A stretch of DNA of 64,000 nucleotides from Calditrichota bacterium (lineage in GTDB: Bacteria; Zhuqueibacterota; Zhuqueibacteria; Zhuqueibacterales; Geothermadaptataceae). This document shows, piece by piece, positions 9,018-16,545 of the stretch. How positions within the stretch are numbered: the first letter of the stretch is position 1; every line of letters starts with the position of its first letter. Under the pieces are notes generated by a model. The model was not told the DNA's origin. It worked only from the letters and a program-made list of their open reading frames with translations, and ran no database searches. The stretch is taken from assembly GCA_008501765.1 (NCBI GenBank), contig QQUE01000008.1, forward strand, positions 186,001 through 250,000. Reading direction: 5' to 3'. Both the position numbers and the translations under genes were made by a program.

Positions 9018-9704
9018 ATGAAAGTGGAAGTTGAAAACCAATACACAAATTTATTTTTTGAAGAGTATAAAGATATCCACTACGGTCAGTCGGCCATAAT
9101 TTTTGGCAGCGGACCGTCTCTGAATGAATGGGAAGACAACGAATACCCGGATGTTATCCGGGCGGGTGTAAATGAGTTGGTTTTTACGCCAATCCTACTC
9201 GATTATTATTTTTCTGGCGACAGTCAGGAAGTGCATCGACCGGGTACTTTCGCCAAAAATAAACAAGCTTATTATGACTATCTGCCGCGAATTCAGAAAT
9301 TTATTCGCAAGCAAACGTGGGGTGAACGTGGTGCGCTGCCGCGGGATATTTCAAATGCGGTCTATTATTGGTGCGATCTGACCAGCACACCGGTGAAAGA
9401 TATTTCCACTCAACCGGTCGGATGCTGTGCTTCGATCTCGTTTGAAGCTTTGCAATTCTTATTGTATGCCGGAATCAAGCGGGTTTACCTCGTGGGCCAG
9501 GATTGTAGCTATAATAAAGGCACTTTTCGTTCGGCAACCGCCAACGACCCATTCCACATAACCTGTGGCAATGATATGCTGGTTGACTGGCAAATGATCC
9601 ACGACCAGTGGCTGCCTGAAAATTACCCGGATGTTGAGATTTTTTCCATCCGTCCTGTCGCCTTAAAAACATTTCCAGAAGTATCCCAGAATGAAATCAG
9701 ATAA
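9018..9704 (+). CDS. Maf/DUF115-like protein, probable flagellin glycosylation factor
   Basis: This 228-residue cytoplasmic protein begins, after ~20 residues, with a Rossmann-like strand and loop (SAIIFGSGPSLNEWE) and has a second motif, VYLVGQDCSYNKGTF, near residue 155. Both patterns resemble the MptE-like/DUF115 domain found in Maf (motility-associated factor) proteins, which transfer nonulosonic acids or other sugars to flagellin, and in related sialyltransferase-like enzymes. It is shorter than full Maf proteins (usually ~600 residues), so it would be a stand-alone core domain. The family assignment is from motif memory. Its place between sugar-biosynthesis genes supports a glycan-transfer role. 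Confidence 0.6.
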   Translation: MKVEVENQYTNLFFEEYKDIHYGQSAIIFGSGPSLNEWEDNEYPDVIRAGVNELVFTPILLDYYFSGDSQEVHRPGTFAKNKQAYYDYLPRIQKFIRKQTWGERGALPRDISNAVYYWCDLTSTPVKDISTQPVGCCASISFEALQFLLYAGIKRVYLVGQDCSYNKGTFRSATANDPFHITCGNDMLVDWQMIHDQWLPENYPDVEIFSIRPVALKTFPEVSQNEIR

Positions 9705-9724
9705 TCGTGATTTCGGAGAGCATT

Positions 9725-10780
9725 ATGAGCTGTGAATTATGCCGCCCAAATTTGAACTTGAACAACGCTGATTTTAAGGCCATTCGCGGTATTTTGAATA
9801 GCAAATGGGTTAGCAACCGGGAACACGTAGCCGACCTTGAAACAATTTTTAGAATGCGGTTCAAAGTAAAACATGCCATCGCCTGTTCCAGCGCCACGAC
9901 CGGGCTGATGGCAGCCGTTAAAGCCACCTGGGCTCCGGGAACGCCTGTTGAACTGCCGGCATTCACCTGGCCAAGCACATTACTCGCAGCGCAATTTAAT
10001 GTTGGGAAAATCACGTATAAAGACATCGATTTGGACACATGGTTGATGCAAACCGATTCTTTGCCGGCCAATCAATGCCGGATTGTTGTGGATATTTTCG
10101 GCAATCAATTTGGCAAGGCCAAACCCGGGGAAAAAAATCGGACAATTTATGATGCAGCGCATGGGTTTGATTTGCCGAATCTCGGCCATCGTGGTATCGT
10201 TGAAGTGGTTTCACTTTCTGCGACAAAACCTGTCACGGCCACCGAAGGCGGCATGATTCTCACAAATAATGGCAATATCGCTGCGAAAGCCCGGCAAATT
10301 GTGCGCTACATCGGCCGCATGGAAGAAATCAATGCCTATCTCGGCAAACGATCCATCGAAAATTTTGACAGCCCGGAATACCGGCAACAAATGGATGATA
10401 TCCGGGAAAAATATGTGAATGGCCTCGATTTTGAATATGCGTTGCAAGCAATTCCAGAAGCCACCAACAAAAGCTCATTTCAATTTCTCGTGAAGAATCA
10501 ATTTATCCGCAACCGTATTTTTGCTGCCCTGGCTGAAAAAGAAATAGTTGCCCGGGCCTATTACGAACCTTTGGCCGCTCATCTCGAAAATACAAATGAG
10601 GTTTTCAATCGCATAATTTCATTGCCATTCCATCCATTTATGGCCGATGAGCAGAACGAAATTATCAAGCTGGCGAATATGGCAGCGATGGCTTCCAACG
10701 AAATTACAGGTGTTCGAGTTATTCAGCAACAACCCGCTATGGCATCGATTGTGCGAACTCAAAAAGAAAAAATTACATGA
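9725..10780 (+). CDS. DegT/DnrJ/EryC1/StrS-type sugar aminotransferase
   Basis: The 351-residue product is a PLP-dependent sugar aminotransferase that would install an amino group on a keto-sugar nucleotide. It keeps the internal aldimine lysine: SLSATKPVTATEGG places it at K168, unlike the His-variant at 6490. CSSATTGLMAAVKA (phosphate-binding loop) and PAFTWPSTLLAA are other family segments. The ATG at 9725 follows CGGAGAG by 5 bases and is preferred to the GTG at 9707. At ~350 residues it is slightly short for the family. It may use a 4-keto sugar from Gmd or from an enzyme elsewhere; the sugar cannot be read from sequence. Confidence 0.8.
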   Translation: MSCELCRPNLNLNNADFKAIRGILNSKWVSNREHVADLETIFRMRFKVKHAIACSSATTGLMAAVKATWAPGTPVELPAFTWPSTLLAAQFNVGKITYKDIDLDTWLMQTDSLPANQCRIVVDIFGNQFGKAKPGEKNRTIYDAAHGFDLPNLGHRGIVEVVSLSATKPVTATEGGMILTNNGNIAAKARQIVRYIGRMEEINAYLGKRSIENFDSPEYRQQMDDIREKYVNGLDFEYALQAIPEATNKSSFQFLVKNQFIRNRIFAALAEKEIVARAYYEPLAAHLENTNEVFNRIISLPFHPFMADEQNEIIKLANMAAMASNEITGVRVIQQQPAMASIVRTQKEKIT

Positions 10781-10852
10781 AGTTTATCGAAAATACCTGC
10801 TTTTTTATGTTCGTACTGGTCAGTGTTTTGAATGATTGTGTAGAGTTGCTTG

Positions 10853-10922
10853 TAGTCAGAGCACAGCTCTGATGTTCATTGCTCGAGTCAGCAGAGCATT
10901 GCTCTGAGTATAAGCAAAGCAT
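10853..10922. repeat. Cluster of short palindromes (CAGAGC...GCTCTG)
   Basis: The gap after the aminotransferase holds TCAGAGCACAGCTCTGA and, ~20 bases on, CAGAGCATTGCTCTG. Both are perfect inverted repeats with 3-base loops and the same CAGAGC/GCTCTG arms. The same arms recur in the palindromic element near 31.3 kb, which suggests a dispersed small repeat family. Confidence 0.5.
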
Positions 10923-11001
10923 CAGATTTTTCTATTCAATACATTACATGTAATTTCCAGGTGAAAACTACTTTGTGATTAAACGAAAAGGTTAATGGAA
11001 T

Positions 11002-12261
11002 ATGCGCGTTACATTTGTTCAGCCTTATTATGAAAATATCTGGGAATGCATTGGCCTCGGCTACATCATTTCCTACTGTAAAAAAAATTACAAAGGCGAT
11101 CTGGAAATTAACTTTTTTCAGGGCAATTTTGACTCAGATGCTGATATAATCTCCGGCTCGCAGGATTCGGATATTGTCGCGTTTTCGTGCACTTCGCCCT
11201 GTTTTCCGCCGGCGGTTCGGCTCGCTGCAGCCATCAAAGCTGTGAATCCCAAAGTACGAATAGTGGTTGGCGGCTGGCATGTCACAGCGCTGCAGGACAA
11301 ATCCGTCAATGAATGCATCGATCAAATTGTCGTCGGTGAAGGTGAGAAAGCGATGCTCGAAATATTGCAGGGTAATACGGACCGCATTGTCCGGGGACAA
11401 GCGCTGCCTCTGAATGAAATCCCCTGGCCGGACCGGGAAGCTATTAAAAATCACCGGACGATTGACCTCTGTGAGCAGATGAACGGCCAGCGTACAACCG
11501 GTTTTCAGGCAAACCGTGTGTGCCCGACCTCCTGTGTTTTTTGTGCAGAAAAAATAATGACTGGCAAATTTAACCGCCGCACCAATCCGATTCGCTCGCG
11601 GCCAGTTGAGGATGTCTGCGCTGAAATCAGCACCGTGGTTGAAAAATATGGCTTAACTTATTTTAAGTTCGTCGATGCCACTTTTGATATTTCACCACAG
11701 TACGTTATCGATTTCTGCCGGGAAAAAATCAAAAAGGGAATCGATACCGAATGGGAATGCCTGATTCACGCCAGTTTTTGCACCGAAGAAATGTTCCACT
11801 GGCTGAAGGAATCCAATTGCAATCAGATAAATGTCGGTTGTGAGAGCGGTAGCCCGAAAATTCTCAAACAGATTCACAAGGGCACCAAGGTCGAAACCAT
11901 CGAAAATGTTTTTCGCTGGGCTAAAAAATACCACATAAACCGGCGGGGATTTTTCATCCTCGGAATGCCGGAAGAAGACCGCAACGATTTGCGCTTGACC
12001 GAAGAACTCATCGACAGAATTGAACCAGACGTGGTTGGATTTACGATTCTTTGTCCGTATCCGGGTTCAAATCTTTATGACCACGAAAAATATGGCAATC
12101 AGGACTGGGAGCAGACGGACGAATATGCCAATGATTTCTGGCGCAACAAAGCCTTTTCCAATGAGGAATTGAAGGAATGGCAGGCTTATTTTATCGACAA
12201 ATATTCAGATAAATTATGTGAACGGCTCGAGGGGGAAGGGTTGCGAGCTGTTGAAGGTTAA
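11002..12261 (+). CDS. Radical SAM enzyme with N-terminal cobalamin-binding-like domain
   Basis: The 419-residue protein has an N-terminal B12-binding-type Rossmann region (residues ~1-130, with IVVGGWHVTALQ and IVVGEGEKAMLEIL), then a radical SAM barrel. The iron-sulfur motif is C-x3-C-x2-C, seen as RVCPTSCVFCAE near residue 172. CESGSPKILKQIHKGT and GFFILGMPEEDRND are typical later elements of the BchE/methylthiotransferase-like superfamily. The DxHxxG cobalamin motif is absent, so B12 may not be bound through His. Enzymes of this type methylate, rearrange or thiolate small molecules and sugars. Inside the glycan island it probably modifies a sugar or substituent; the substrate is unknown. 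Confidence 0.82.
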   Translation: MRVTFVQPYYENIWECIGLGYIISYCKKNYKGDLEINFFQGNFDSDADIISGSQDSDIVAFSCTSPCFPPAVRLAAAIKAVNPKVRIVVGGWHVTALQDKSVNECIDQIVVGEGEKAMLEILQGNTDRIVRGQALPLNEIPWPDREAIKNHRTIDLCEQMNGQRTTGFQANRVCPTSCVFCAEKIMTGKFNRRTNPIRSRPVEDVCAEISTVVEKYGLTYFKFVDATFDISPQYVIDFCREKIKKGIDTEWECLIHASFCTEEMFHWLKESNCNQINVGCESGSPKILKQIHKGTKVETIENVFRWAKKYHINRRGFFILGMPEEDRNDLRLTEELIDRIEPDVVGFTILCPYPGSNLYDHEKYGNQDWEQTDEYANDFWRNKAFSNEELKEWQAYFIDKYSDKLCERLEGEGLRAVEG

Positions 12262-12311
12262 TGGCTGGAAAGTTGGGATGGTTTAATGTTAAAATCTATG
12301 CGGAAAAATGA

Positions 12312-13016
12312 ATGGAAAAAAGATTAGTCGCCACGCGGTGCGATGAAAATATCGAAGAAATGACAAGTCTTACGCATCCCATCATCAAAAAATTTTGTCA
12401 GAAATGGCACGCTGATTTCGTCTGCTTAAGCGGTGATTTCAGCTTTGTGATGGATTATGAGGGTTGGATGAGTTACCGGATTTTCGAGGTGAACGATTAT
12501 TTTGATAAGTACGATCGTGTTTTGAGCCTTGATTCGGATGTCGTTTTGAGTCCACAATGCCCCAATATTTTCGAAATTGTGCCGCAGGGAAAAATTGGTT
12601 CAATTTACGAAGATGTCGGCTCTCGTCAAACAATGCGACATCAGTCCATCCGCAATGTACAGAAAAAATGGGGTGATGTTGGCTGGAAAACCGGATATAC
12701 CAATAGCGGTGTTATGGTTTTTGATAAAGCGCATCAAGAAATGTTGCGGCCGGTGAACGGCGAATATTGGCTCGGCTGGGAGAGTGATGATATTCATTTG
12801 GGATATCAAATCAATAAACTGGATTATGAAGTTTTTCAGTTGCCCTTTCAGTTCAATCACATGTGCATGTTTTCCGAGCCGTGGAACGGCAGCCCGAACA
12901 GGTTTCTTTCTTATGTCCTGCACTACGCAGGCGCTGCGACTTTTCCCGGTAGTGCGGGTAAAAAAGTTGAGAAAATAAGCAAAGATATTGATGTTTTATG
13001 GCAGGGAGCGTTTTGA
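12312..13016 (+). CDS. GT8-like nucleotide-sugar glycosyltransferase
   Basis: This 234-residue soluble protein resembles GT-A glycosyltransferases of the GT8/glycogenin type. It has the metal-binding D-x-D in VLSLDSDVVLS near residue 74 and the downstream NSGVMVFDKAHQEML motif that closes the acceptor site. Near the C-terminus, SYVLHYAGAATFPG supplies the late His expected to bind metal. It lies between the radical SAM gene and the GAPDH-like gene with short gaps, so it is likely part of the same transcript. Donor and acceptor are unknown. Confidence 0.72.
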   Translation: MEKRLVATRCDENIEEMTSLTHPIIKKFCQKWHADFVCLSGDFSFVMDYEGWMSYRIFEVNDYFDKYDRVLSLDSDVVLSPQCPNIFEIVPQGKIGSIYEDVGSRQTMRHQSIRNVQKKWGDVGWKTGYTNSGVMVFDKAHQEMLRPVNGEYWLGWESDDIHLGYQINKLDYEVFQLPFQFNHMCMFSEPWNGSPNRFLSYVLHYAGAATFPGSAGKKVEKISKDIDVLWQGAF

Positions 13017-13023
13017 TTTAGTT

Positions 13024-13079
13024 GAAAGTTTGAACCTTTAAACCTTTAAACCTTCCAACTTTTAAATGTTCAAACTTTC
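13024..13079. repeat. Perfect 12-bp inverted repeat between genes
   Basis: GAAAGTTTGAAC and GTTCAAACTTTC form a perfect 12-bp stem around a 32-base loop that itself holds direct CTTTAAAC repeats. It fills the gap before the GAPDH-like gene and could act as an attenuator or be a dispersed repeat. There is no T-run after it, so a standard terminator is unlikely. Confidence 0.55.
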
Positions 13080-13099
13080 AAACCTAACTTTGGAGTATT

Positions 13100-14152
13100 A
13101 TGCTGCGTATTGGAATGAACGGATTTGGGCGTATTGGCAGAGCAATTTTTCGAAATAATCTGGCAAAGGACGCGTTTAAAGTCGTCTCGATAAATGACAT
13201 CAACCCGGATATTAGCAATATCGCCTATCAGCTGAATTATGACACCCTCTATGGTCAGCTCGACGATAAATATTATGCGGTCAATGATCATCTTTGCAAT
13301 AATCAGGATAAAATAAAAATTTACAATCAGCCCCATGTGGATACAGTTCCCTGGGAGAACGAACAGGCAGATATAATTATCGATGCATCCGGTGTTTTGG
13401 ATAATGTTTTACGGGCACCGCAAACTCTTGTTAAACATAATCTTAAAAAAGTGATGATTACCCATTCACCAGATGAAGTTGATTTCTCGATGGTGCTTGG
13501 CGCCAATGAAACGGAACTCGATTTGACCCGGCATCATGTCATTTCGACGAGTATTTGTGACGCCACTGCCCTTGGCCCGGTGTTAAAAATTATTCATGAA
13601 AATATCGGCATTCGCAACGGCTACATCACAACGCTGCATCCATGGCTCAATTATCAAAATTTGATGGATGGGCCAGCCAGTTCGTGGTCGGTTCCCGGGA
13701 CGATTTACCATCATTACGCGCTCGGCCGCTCCGTTATCGGCAACATGATTCCCAAACCGACATCCGCGATAGCTGCAACGTGCAAGGTTGTCGATGGCGT
13801 CACCGAAGGGATGATAGGCTCGTTTTCCTACCGCACACCAACAGCCATCGTCGGCAGCGCGGATATTACTTTGAACCTGAAACAATTCTCTTCAAAAGAG
13901 CAGATTTTGTCGCTTTTTGTTGCTGCAGAGAAAAAACAACGCTGGAAAATCATCCGCAACAATTTTGTACCGCTCGCGTCTCTGGACTACAAAAGCAGCG
14001 ATTCGTCGGCCATTGTCGATCACCGTTGGACGGAGGTTTTGGGGGATGACATGTTGAAACTGGTTTTATGGTACGACAACGAATGGGGTTATTCTGCGCG
14101 GGTTATCGATCAGATTTTATACGTTGAAGAAAAAATGAAAGAACAATTATGA
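13100..14152 (+). CDS. GAPDH-like aldehyde dehydrogenase paralogue with altered active site
   Basis: The 350-residue protein has the complete GAPDH layout. It starts with the NAD motif MNGFGRIGRAIFRNN and continues with INDIN, IIIDASGV and a C-terminal WYDNEWGYSARVIDQI. The catalytic segment reads STSICDATALGP where GAPDH has SNASCTTNCLAP. The nucleophile is kept (Cys153) and so is the proton-relay His (TTLHPW), but the T-T-N of the phosphate site has become D-A-T. This points to an oxidoreductase for another aldehyde, perhaps a sugar-derived one. The gene overlaps the next by 4 bases (ATGA). It is unlikely to be the housekeeping enzyme because of its cluster position and changed motif. Confidence 0.85.
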   Translation: MLRIGMNGFGRIGRAIFRNNLAKDAFKVVSINDINPDISNIAYQLNYDTLYGQLDDKYYAVNDHLCNNQDKIKIYNQPHVDTVPWENEQADIIIDASGVLDNVLRAPQTLVKHNLKKVMITHSPDEVDFSMVLGANETELDLTRHHVISTSICDATALGPVLKIIHENIGIRNGYITTLHPWLNYQNLMDGPASSWSVPGTIYHHYALGRSVIGNMIPKPTSAIAATCKVVDGVTEGMIGSFSYRTPTAIVGSADITLNLKQFSSKEQILSLFVAAEKKQRWKIIRNNFVPLASLDYKSSDSSAIVDHRWTEVLGDDMLKLVLWYDNEWGYSARVIDQILYVEEKMKEQL

Positions 14153-14895
14153 ACGAAAAGTTAGCGGTCGTCATACCGGCGCGGCTGGGCAGCAAAAGGG
14201 TGAAAGCAAAAAATTTGCGTAAACTCAATGGTAAAACCCTGATCGTAAATATGATCGAAAAATTGCAGCAAACGCAGTATTTGCAGAATATTTATATCAA
14301 TTCCGATAGTGAATTGTTCGGCGCAATCGCGAATCAGAACAAGGTAAAATTTTACCAGCGACAGCCGGAACTGGCCACCAGCGAGTCGCTCATCGACGAT
14401 TATATTTTTGACTTTATTAGCCAAATTCAGCCAGAATTTTTGGCCGTGGTCAACTCGACATCGCCATTTATTTCGCCGGAAGCATTGGACAATGCGTGGC
14501 TTTCTTTTCAAAATAATAATTTTGATACACTGCTCTCGTGTGAAAAGATTCAAACCCACTGTTTTTATAAAGGCAAGCCGGTAAATTTTTCAATCGATGG
14601 CAAGCATCCGCGTTCGCAAGATTTGGAACCGGTGCGGGCGCTGAATTTTGCGATCACAATTTGGAATTGTCAGCGGTATATCGAAAATTATGAATCCAAA
14701 AATTATGGTGTGTACACAGGCAAACTTGGATTTTATGATATCGAAGGAATTGGCTGCATTGATATCGATTATGAGGACGATTTTCAGATGGCTGAATTTG
14801 TATCCCGTTACCTGCAAAATGAAAATAATATACCAGTTGTGTACGATGACGTTGCTGCACAGCTAATCGAGAAAAATGTTGATTTTGCAAATTAA
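14149..14895 (+). CDS. Acylneuraminate-type cytidylyltransferase (CMP-sugar synthetase)
   Basis: This 248-residue enzyme should activate a keto-acid sugar or similar acid with CTP. The N-terminal nucleotide-binding motif IPARLGSKRVKAKNLRKLNG is the signature of NeuA/PseF/LegF enzymes. The later segments LAVVNSTSPF and IDIDYEDDFQMAE carry the Asp residues that hold Mg and the sugar acid. It is translationally coupled to the GAPDH-like gene. No NeuB-type synthase for sialic, legionaminic or pseudaminic acid is visible here, so the substrate is either made elsewhere or is something else produced by neighbouring dehydrogenases. Confidence 0.85.
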   Translation: MNEKLAVVIPARLGSKRVKAKNLRKLNGKTLIVNMIEKLQQTQYLQNIYINSDSELFGAIANQNKVKFYQRQPELATSESLIDDYIFDFISQIQPEFLAVVNSTSPFISPEALDNAWLSFQNNNFDTLLSCEKIQTHCFYKGKPVNFSIDGKHPRSQDLEPVRALNFAITIWNCQRYIENYESKNYGVYTGKLGFYDIEGIGCIDIDYEDDFQMAEFVSRYLQNENNIPVVYDDVAAQLIEKNVDFAN

Positions 14896-14924
14896 AGTGA
14901 AATCATGAAAGAATAATTGGAAGA

Positions 14925-15533
14925 ATGACCAATTTACAGCCTAAAAATATACACTGCCTCGCATTGAATTATCAGGGAGTTGGCATCACAAAAATTGAAC
15001 CGCTGTATTTTGTGAAATCGGCGCACGCCCTGTGTTTCGATGGCGCCAGGATTGAATACCCTGAAAAATGTCTGAAATTATGGACTGAAGTGGAGCTTGC
15101 GCTGGTTGTAAAAAATAATTGTATAAATATATCCGCAGAGGAAGCGCCGGACTTTATTTCCGGATATACAGTAGCAGCGGATTTGACCTGTGAAAATATT
15201 GCAAACCGGGATCATCATTTGGCCTATTCCAAAAGCAGAAAAAACTTTTGCCCCGTGCAGCCCGATGTGGTCACTTTGCAGCAAATTGATTTATCGGAAC
15301 TTAGATTGACGACAGCAATAAATGGCAAAATAACCCAAACCGGTGATTTATCACAGATGCTTTTTAATCCCTTTAAATCACTAAGTTATATTTCGCAAAT
15401 TACAGAGTTATGTCAGGGAGATATCGTGCTTACAGGAACCCCGGCGGGTGTTGAAAATAATATTATCCGGAAGGGGGATCGTGTACTCCACTGGATTGAA
15501 AATATTGGCAATTTAGAATATGAAATCATCTAA
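14925..15533 (+). CDS. Fumarylacetoacetate hydrolase (FAH) family protein
   Basis: The 202-residue protein has the FAH fold used by acylpyruvate hydrolases, oxaloacetate decarboxylases and hydratase/isomerases. WTEVELALVV carries the E-x-E metal ligands and FISGYTVAADLTCENI the following Asp. The end has LTGTPAGVENNIIRKGD, the strong family signature. Such enzymes act on 2-keto or 2-enol acids. Its stop overlaps the next gene by 14 bases. Its occurrence inside a glycan island is unusual and suggests chemistry on a keto-acid intermediate shared with the adjacent cytidylyltransferase and hydroxyacid dehydrogenase. Confidence 0.82.
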   Translation: MTNLQPKNIHCLALNYQGVGITKIEPLYFVKSAHALCFDGARIEYPEKCLKLWTEVELALVVKNNCINISAEEAPDFISGYTVAADLTCENIANRDHHLAYSKSRKNFCPVQPDVVTLQQIDLSELRLTTAINGKITQTGDLSQMLFNPFKSLSYISQITELCQGDIVLTGTPAGVENNIIRKGDRVLHWIENIGNLEYEII

Positions 15534-16494
15534 AGTCTGGATTACGGATTACATAAAAAATCCGGATATCGAGAAGCGAATTCTGGGCGATTTTCTCAGT
15601 GCGGAGTCCCACGACGATATCGAAATAGTGCTGGTCTGGCATGAAATAATCGATGACCATTTTTTCGATAAATTCCCTCGCTTAAGGGCTGTTATTCGCT
15701 ATGGTGTAGGTTATGATAATATTGATCTTACGGTAGCAAATGAACGCCATATTTATGTCTGCAATACCCCGGATTACGGCACCGAAGAAGTCGCTGATAC
15801 CGCGCTCGCAATGATGGGAACCTTGACTCGGGGAATATTATACTACCAGGAATTGGCAAAAAGCCTTCCCCGGGATTGGCAGGAAAATACTATCGGTAGC
15901 TTGCGCCGGAGTTCTGAACTCAAACTTGGCATTATCGGCGCTGGCCGTATTGGCAGCTCGGTTATTCTTCGGGCCAATGCGATGAATTATAAATCCTGTT
16001 TTTATGACCCATACAAAGAAAGTGGTTATGAAAAAGTGTTGGGAGCACAACGCGTCGATTCAATTGATGCCCTTTTAAAATTGGCTGACATCGTCTCAAT
16101 TCATTGCCCATTAACAGAGGAGACGCGGCACATGGTTACCACCGATTTTGTCAATAAAATGAAATCCGGGAGCTATTTGATAAATACGGCGCGCGGTAAA
16201 ATAGTGCAGGATTTGGATGTACTTTATGCGCCATTGCAGGATAATAAACTGGCAGGAGTCGCACTCGATGTTTTGCCAAATGAACCTCCAAACAACGATT
16301 CATTATTGATTCGAGCGTGGCAGAATAATGAAAACTGGTTGTGCGGACGATTTATAATAAACCCGCACACTGCTTATTTCAGCCGGCAATCTTTTTCAGA
16401 AATGCGCGAAAAAGCCGCGAAAAATGCCCTGCGAGTCCTGCAGGATCAAAAACCTGTCAATGTCGTTTCTGAGTGCAGTACGTTAGCGATTTAA
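15520..16494 (+). CDS. D-isomer-specific 2-hydroxyacid dehydrogenase (SerA/CtBP-like)
   Basis: This 324-residue NAD-dependent enzyme interconverts a 2-hydroxyacid and a 2-keto acid. The dinucleotide motif is GIIGAGRIGSSVI. The substrate-binding Arg is in NTARGKIV, and the catalytic His is in NPHTAYFS, with a Glu upstream in LPNEPP. It lacks the ACT domain of biosynthetic SerA, so it is not simply serine synthesis. It overlaps the FAH gene by 14 bases and is the last enzyme of the small-molecule module. Together with the FAH-fold protein it implies a 2-keto acid or 2-hydroxyacid intermediate. Confidence 0.87.
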   Translation: MKSSKVWITDYIKNPDIEKRILGDFLSAESHDDIEIVLVWHEIIDDHFFDKFPRLRAVIRYGVGYDNIDLTVANERHIYVCNTPDYGTEEVADTALAMMGTLTRGILYYQELAKSLPRDWQENTIGSLRRSSELKLGIIGAGRIGSSVILRANAMNYKSCFYDPYKESGYEKVLGAQRVDSIDALLKLADIVSIHCPLTEETRHMVTTDFVNKMKSGSYLINTARGKIVQDLDVLYAPLQDNKLAGVALDVLPNEPPNNDSLLIRAWQNNENWLCGRFIINPHTAYFSRQSFSEMREKAAKNALRVLQDQKPVNVVSECSTLAI

Positions 16495-16545
16495 CCAAAA
16501 ATCAGCGCAGTAGAATTTTAAAAAATGGACTATAAAATCGGGTAG

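Noticed and set aside
13100-16494. Phosphonate-type biosynthesis
   Set aside because: Hydroxyacid dehydrogenase, cytidylyltransferase and B12-type radical SAM genes also occur in phosphonate clusters, but no PEP mutase is present, so I do not claim it.
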